A stretch of 64,000 nucleotides of DNA, from the NCBI GenBank assembly GCA_963965975.1, contig OZ014411.1:19558446-19622445 (forward strand). The letters run 5' to 3'. Each line of letters begins with the position of its first letter. Within the stretch, counting starts at the first letter, position 1. The DNA comes from Xestospongia bergquistia. Taxonomy: Eukaryota > Porifera > Demospongiae > Haplosclerida > Petrosiidae. A program made the position numbers and the translations under genes. Shown one piece after another: positions 60,064 to 64,000 of the stretch. The notes beneath the pieces are model-generated. The model saw only the letters and a list, made by a program, of their open reading frames with translations, was not told the origin of the DNA and ran no database searches.

Positions 60064-62679
60064 TAGGAATGATAGAACATTTGTGTGTGTCACTCCATGG
60101 TCCTTCACCAACAGCATTACGACATTGTACACGAAAGTAATATGTTGCACCAGTAACAATACCAGAATATGAAAACTGACTATCTTGGCCACAGTAGATT
60201 TCTTCAAATGCATATCCTTTACAAAACCTTCCAATATTGATAGCATGATTATTGGATGTCTCTGTAGGCTCATCAGACAGTGTTGAATTACTACTACTTG
60301 CATCTGTGGTTTGAGAACTCATTTGTGTATGAAGCTGTGGTGGTGGTGGTGGTTGAGAAACCTGTTGTTGTCCGTTTGGTCTGGGTGTGTCTTCATTGTC
60401 ACTTAACATGCCACTTAAATTAGAACCAGACATAGGATCGTGCTCTGAGTCACTTGGACTCTGAATATCTCTTGTATTAACTTTACTAGCTCCATCTTTT
60501 GTCAAAAGAGGAGGTAAACTCAAAAGTGCACCAGATGCTCTAGCAGCTGGAGTAGTTTGAGCTAACCTCACTGACTGTGGCAATACTGGTGTTTTCTGTA
60601 GTACCTGCCCTTGAGGAGTATTTGAGTTGGAGGTTTTCAGTTTTTCTTTATGGTCTTCCAACTTACCATTGGAGTCTTTCATATCAGGTGTTTGCATTGT
60701 AATTAAGGAGACATTGTGACTACTGCTGGTACGTAATGAGGCAGGTATTGATGGAAGATTATAACTTTTAATGTCACTAGATTGTGAGGTACAGTCACTA
60801 CTCCCATCTTGATGGTAACCACTGTCTTGAGAGAGGCCAGGAGAATTGGCGCCAATATTCAAAAACCGTTTCTTAAAATTAACAAGCTTATCCTTTTTGA
60901 ATTTGAATGGTACATCAGCATAGCATTGAAGAGAGAATATAAGTGTTCGATCAGCTGTTACTTCTGCATTTTGGTCAGGTAACTCCCACCGTAAAACAAT
61001 TGATGTAGAATGAACTGAGATATTAGAGATGACAACTTTTCCTGGTAGCTGTAACACTGCTCCATGTTGATTTAATACTTGCTGTAATTTTGATGTCAAT
61101 TCACTTTTTGGACGAAGGCCAACAGGTAGAAGTTGCATGTTGCTTTTTTGAGTATTATCTTCATTGTAAGGAGATGGTGTAAATGAAGCTGTTTGTTTCA
61201 ATACATTATCTAAGACATTATCCATGTGTTTACGAGTGAGAAGAGCAGATATAGGATTGATCTCCAAGAGTCTCGTAACTGTGATGAAAGAGATCATGAT
61301 TTTAATGATACACTTAATCTATTTTGTATAGTGATATGTGATGTTATTACCAATAAACACAAATAGTTTAACAATAGTCTTTGAAGTGGTATTGTTCAGT
61401 TATATATAAAGTAGAGATAATTTACCTTCTTCTTTAGCAGCAATAGTCCTCGAGAGAGCAGCAGCTACTTCCATTCTTTGTTCTTGTAGTATTTGCTCTC
61501 TTAGTTCCACTTGTTTATCTAAGAGACATAACAGTACAGCTTCTCGATGTTCCAATGCAGCTATTAGCTCATTACGTGTATCTATGAAACAAAAGTATAA
61601 TTGTAATAACTAGTTGGTGATAGAGTGGTTAAGCACTTGCTTCTAATTTTACATAGTGGTAGGAAGGGGGCTGAGGAGGATGAAGCCCCTAATGTTTTTA
61701 TACAGGAGCAGAGCCACCATCACTTGTATAAGCTAACACACATCAACTGTAACATTTCCTTTTGATCACTTCCTATCATGTAGTTAGCCCCTTTCCCTCC
61801 TTTCTCAATATTTATGGGTCACCTATGTTCTATATATACATGTAAATTTCAGAGTTAATGTTTATTTTTATGTTGTATTACTAATTGTAAAACTACCATA
61901 TGTCTACAGAATTGATAAAGGACAATTGTATGTGACAAACAACACAAAAAGGCCAACATATAATAATCCTTACCCATGAAATGTTTCTCTAATTTATCTT
62001 GTGACTCCATTGCTTTATTACGAATCTCCTGTTTCATTTTCGATTGAGATTGAGCTAGTTCATATAAAGATCCCTCTAGTTTTTTCATGTCATCCAGTTT
62101 TGTAGAGAGAGAATTACGATATGCTGTAGCAGAATTGTTCAATAGCTGATAGTTATGAAATTTATGTTGCCCATAAAATTTACATAAAACACACATGGGA
62201 AGACGCTCTGTTTCACAATAAAGCACACAGCTCTGACCTGGATGTTTCTTACAAGTTGGTTGTGGTCGGGGCTTAAGCGTTATGGATACTGGCTTGTGTT
62301 TGGAACGAACTTTAGAACCAGTATGTTGTTGAAGGTTACATGATTCACAATACGATGCTGAGCATTCCCTATAGTACATTACAGCAGAGTTCTTTTCACA
62401 CTCTGCACATCGATCTAGCTTGGAATTGCTGATAACTGATGCAAAATCTTCACTTCCAATGAGATCTAAGATGGCTTCATTTTTAACAAAATCTTCTGGT
62501 CTACTTTGAGGCTCAATAGGAGTACATATACCACAGACACCAAATTTTAAAGATGGTGGATCATTCCATAATGCACGTTCAAGACAGTTACTACAGAAGG
62601 AGTGCCCACAAAGCAATAGAAATGGCAAATGAACAAAATTGCTAAATTGAGAGTTACATGACGGACAGAGAGTAGCCAT
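60064..62679 (-). CDS. TRIM-type RING–B-box–coiled-coil–FN3 protein
   Basis: Exons 61974–62679, 61426–61581 and 60064–61278, all joined in phase 1, give about 690 residues plus an unplaced 3' end. Order: RING (CPSCNSQF, CGHSFCSNCLERAL, CGIC), first B-box (CAECEKNSAVMYY, CESCNLQQH), second B-box (CKKHPGQSCVLYCETERLPMC, HKFHNY), coiled coil (YRNSLSTKLDDMKKLEGSLY and exon 2), then a fibronectin type III domain (VVISNISVHSTSIVLRWELP). The FN3 fold is interrupted by about 170 Ser/Gln/Pro-rich residues before it resumes with YSGIVTGATYYFRVQCRN. The layout resembles TRIM9/TRIM67/MID proteins, RING-type E3 ligases that bind microtubules, but no SPRY domain was found. The start could also be the ATG at 62724. 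Confidence 0.85.
61600..61740. repeat. Possible tRNA-like SINE in a TRIM intron
   Basis: GATAGAGTGGTTAAGCACTT resembles the D-arm/A-box region of a tRNA-Ser or Leu. It is followed by a G-rich stretch (GGAAGGGGGCTGAGGAGG). No B box or poly-A tail was identified, so this is a weak call. Confidence 0.25.
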
Positions 62680-62683
62680 TAGC

Positions 62684-64000
62684 TTATCTCCCTGATAACC
62701 TTGTACTTTCAATAAATACTTCATCTAAGCTGTCTGTCTCACATGGGTTAGGGTCAGTAATTGAGTTTTGGTGTTGACTCATATGGCGACGAAAAGAGTT
62801 GGATGGATCTGAACTAATACGACTCGTTTGGGAAATAGTTTTTAACCCATCTCCTTTACCATAAGAGGTAGTTAACCTGAATGAGCTACGTGAGCCAGGA
62901 CGAGAGAAATGTATAGCTCGAGGATGTGCACCTATTATAAAAAGACATAATTATATAACACTCACTAAATGCACAAAGAATTAACATATTAATTTCTTTT
63001 AATAGTTCAGGCAGATAAAACTATGTCAATAAATGAAAACTACAATGTATTCTCTTGATAATAAAATCCATTAATTCTTATACCACAGAGTCATAAATAT
63101 AAGGCTCTTTTTTACTTTTTTAATGAACATTGTGAATCCACACTATATAACATAGATATTACACTGAAGTAAATATCTAATTGTAATAATCTTTATAATT
63201 ATAATCTCATGCACCTTGGATAAATCTAGTCTTCCTACTATATCATGATAGTGGTCTCTTTGATCTTTGGCTTGCGGGACGTGAGTGACCTTTAGGAGAG
63301 GTACTGCTGCCACTAGATCGTCGACCATATGTAGAATTTAAGATTTGACTGTTTTCTAAGGAGTCCATAGGCCCAGAAACTGGAGCTACTTCAATTGCTA
63401 TAAAGAAATGGAAAAAAGATCATTTTTCTTTCTAGAAAACAAAGAGTTATACTAGCCTCGTACCCAGGCTTTTGCGATAGAAAAGAAAGCCTGGGTACGA
63501 GGCTAGGAGTTATACCTAACATTTCAAGTAAGGATATTATATTTTAAAATGATTTATTGCATTACCAGTCTTCTTCTTCTTGGGTCTTCCTCTAGCAGGA
63601 GGAACAGTTAGTACTGGTTCTATGTCACTTAACTCCAGTGGCTCAGCTACTAAGCAAAAAGGTATAATAGTTATACATTAAAGTACTTACCAGTCTTCTT
63701 GGGTCTTCCTCTAGTAGGAGGAGCAGTTATTACTGGTTCTAGTTCAGTGGCTCAGCTACTAAGCAATAGAGTATAATAGTTATACATTAAAGTACTTACC
63801 AGTCTTCTTCTTGGGTTTTCGTCTAGCAGGATGAACAGTTATTACTGGTTCTACGTCACTTAACTCAAGTGGCTCAGCTACTAAGCTATAGAGTATAATA
63901 GTTATACATTAAAATACTTACCAGTCTTCTTGGATCTTCCTCTAGTGGAAGGAACAGCTATTACTGGTTCTAGTCCAGTGGTTCAGATACTAAGTATAAT
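62684..64000 (-). CDS. AT-hook repeat gene, 3' part
   Basis: Reading right to left, four AT-hook exons (63922–63986, 63800–63877, 63691–63755, 63566–63646) alternate between long and short forms. Long copies encode AEPLELSDIEPVLTVPPARG then RPKKKK, all phase 1-1. An exon from about 63394 encodes IEVAPVSGPMDSLENSQILN and a Ser/Arg-rich run. If it is spliced at AAAG/GTCACT, it joins in phase to 62684–62938 (HPRAIHFSRPGSRSSFRL and onward), ending ESTRLSGR and TAA at 62684–62686; otherwise it ends at a TGA near 63255. AT-hooks bind the minor groove of AT-rich DNA, so a nuclear protein is likely. The 5' end lies beyond the window. Confidence 0.55.
63444..63515. mobile_element. 54-bp foldback element with 9-bp target duplication
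   Basis: Perfect 20-bp inverted repeats (63453–63472 and 63486–63505; TAGCCTCGTACCCAGGCTTT and its complement) surround a 13-bp loop. The 9-bp direct repeat GAGTTATAC lies on both sides (63444–63452 and 63507–63515). This is a minimal MITE-like insertion in an intron of the AT-hook gene. Confidence 0.85.
63566..63986 (-). repeat. Tandem AT-hook exons alternating long and short
   Basis: Period is about 110–122 bp. Long exons (81 and 78 nt) have an acceptor before CTGAG and encode LELSDIEPV or LELSDVEPV plus a Lys-rich basic run after the hook position. Short copies (65 nt by the same acceptor) lost part of LELSD and gained an in-frame TAG. That TAG, however, forms a new acceptor CTAG/AACCAG that leaves a 48-nt exon in the same phase (EPVITAPPTRGRPKKTG at 63691; EPVIAVPSTRGRSKKTG at 63922). 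So all four can be used. Confidence 0.6.

Noticed and set aside
63143..63328. 61-codon minus-strand frame beginning MVDDLVAAVP
   Set aside because: It is in a different frame from the Ser/Arg-rich frame that follows in phase from the AT-hook exons. Kept only as an alternative reading.

Overview
The window looks like nuclear DNA of an early-branching metazoan, most likely a demosponge such as Amphimedon. This is inference from AT-rich DNA, many short GT-AG introns, an ankyrin–Roc–COR–Death-domain receptor, TRIM and H6PD homologues, and abundant decayed transposon genes. No species was confirmed. All splice sites below were read by eye.

Layout, left: 1–184 is a copied fragment of the H6PD gene at 56.2–58.6 kb. 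From 0.44 to 5.5 kb lie two divergent decayed genes of a transposon-associated family (one with a C2H2 finger). From 6.1 to 7.8 kb, AT-hook-encoding exons in both orientations flank a decayed PHD/Ulp1-like gene. From 7.8 to 11.7 kb is a satellite of about 151 bp with a 757-bp higher-order repeat, starting inside an AT-hook exon. From 11.7 to 15.6 kb, plus-strand remnants pair a USP-like (C19) domain with a Ulp1-like (C48) domain. From 16.2 to 19.6 kb are uncertain fragments and a decayed copy of the receptor's 3' exons.

Centre: a minus-strand gene (20.4–44.4 kb) encodes tandem ankyrin repeats, a Roc-like GTPase, a COR-like region, a short linker and a C-terminal Death domain, close to a DAPK without its kinase. 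Its ankyrin exons were amplified by ~2.96-kb segmental duplication. Its most striking feature is four tandem arrays, all in the intron joining a 'DGW' ankyrin exon to an 'EGS' ankyrin exon. Across them, 51 units share the minus-strand form acceptor-like TAATAG, three bases, donor GTAAGTA. The flanks are nearly constant, but the three bases take 12 forms by hand count, none a stop codon. This looks like an array of 3-nt microexons that could add single residues at the ankyrin beta-hairpin tip. It is my main candidate for an undescribed system.

Right: 46.5–50.3 kb is a decayed Ty3/gypsy element with two LTRs, no reverse transcriptase and a tandemly multiplied zinc-knuckle/protease segment. An ACSBG-like fragment follows, then intact MRI1 (methionine salvage), H6PD (ER pentose-phosphate enzyme) head-to-head with a small membrane protein, a TRIM protein with FN3, and an AT-hook gene whose stop codon lies 4 nt before the TRIM start.
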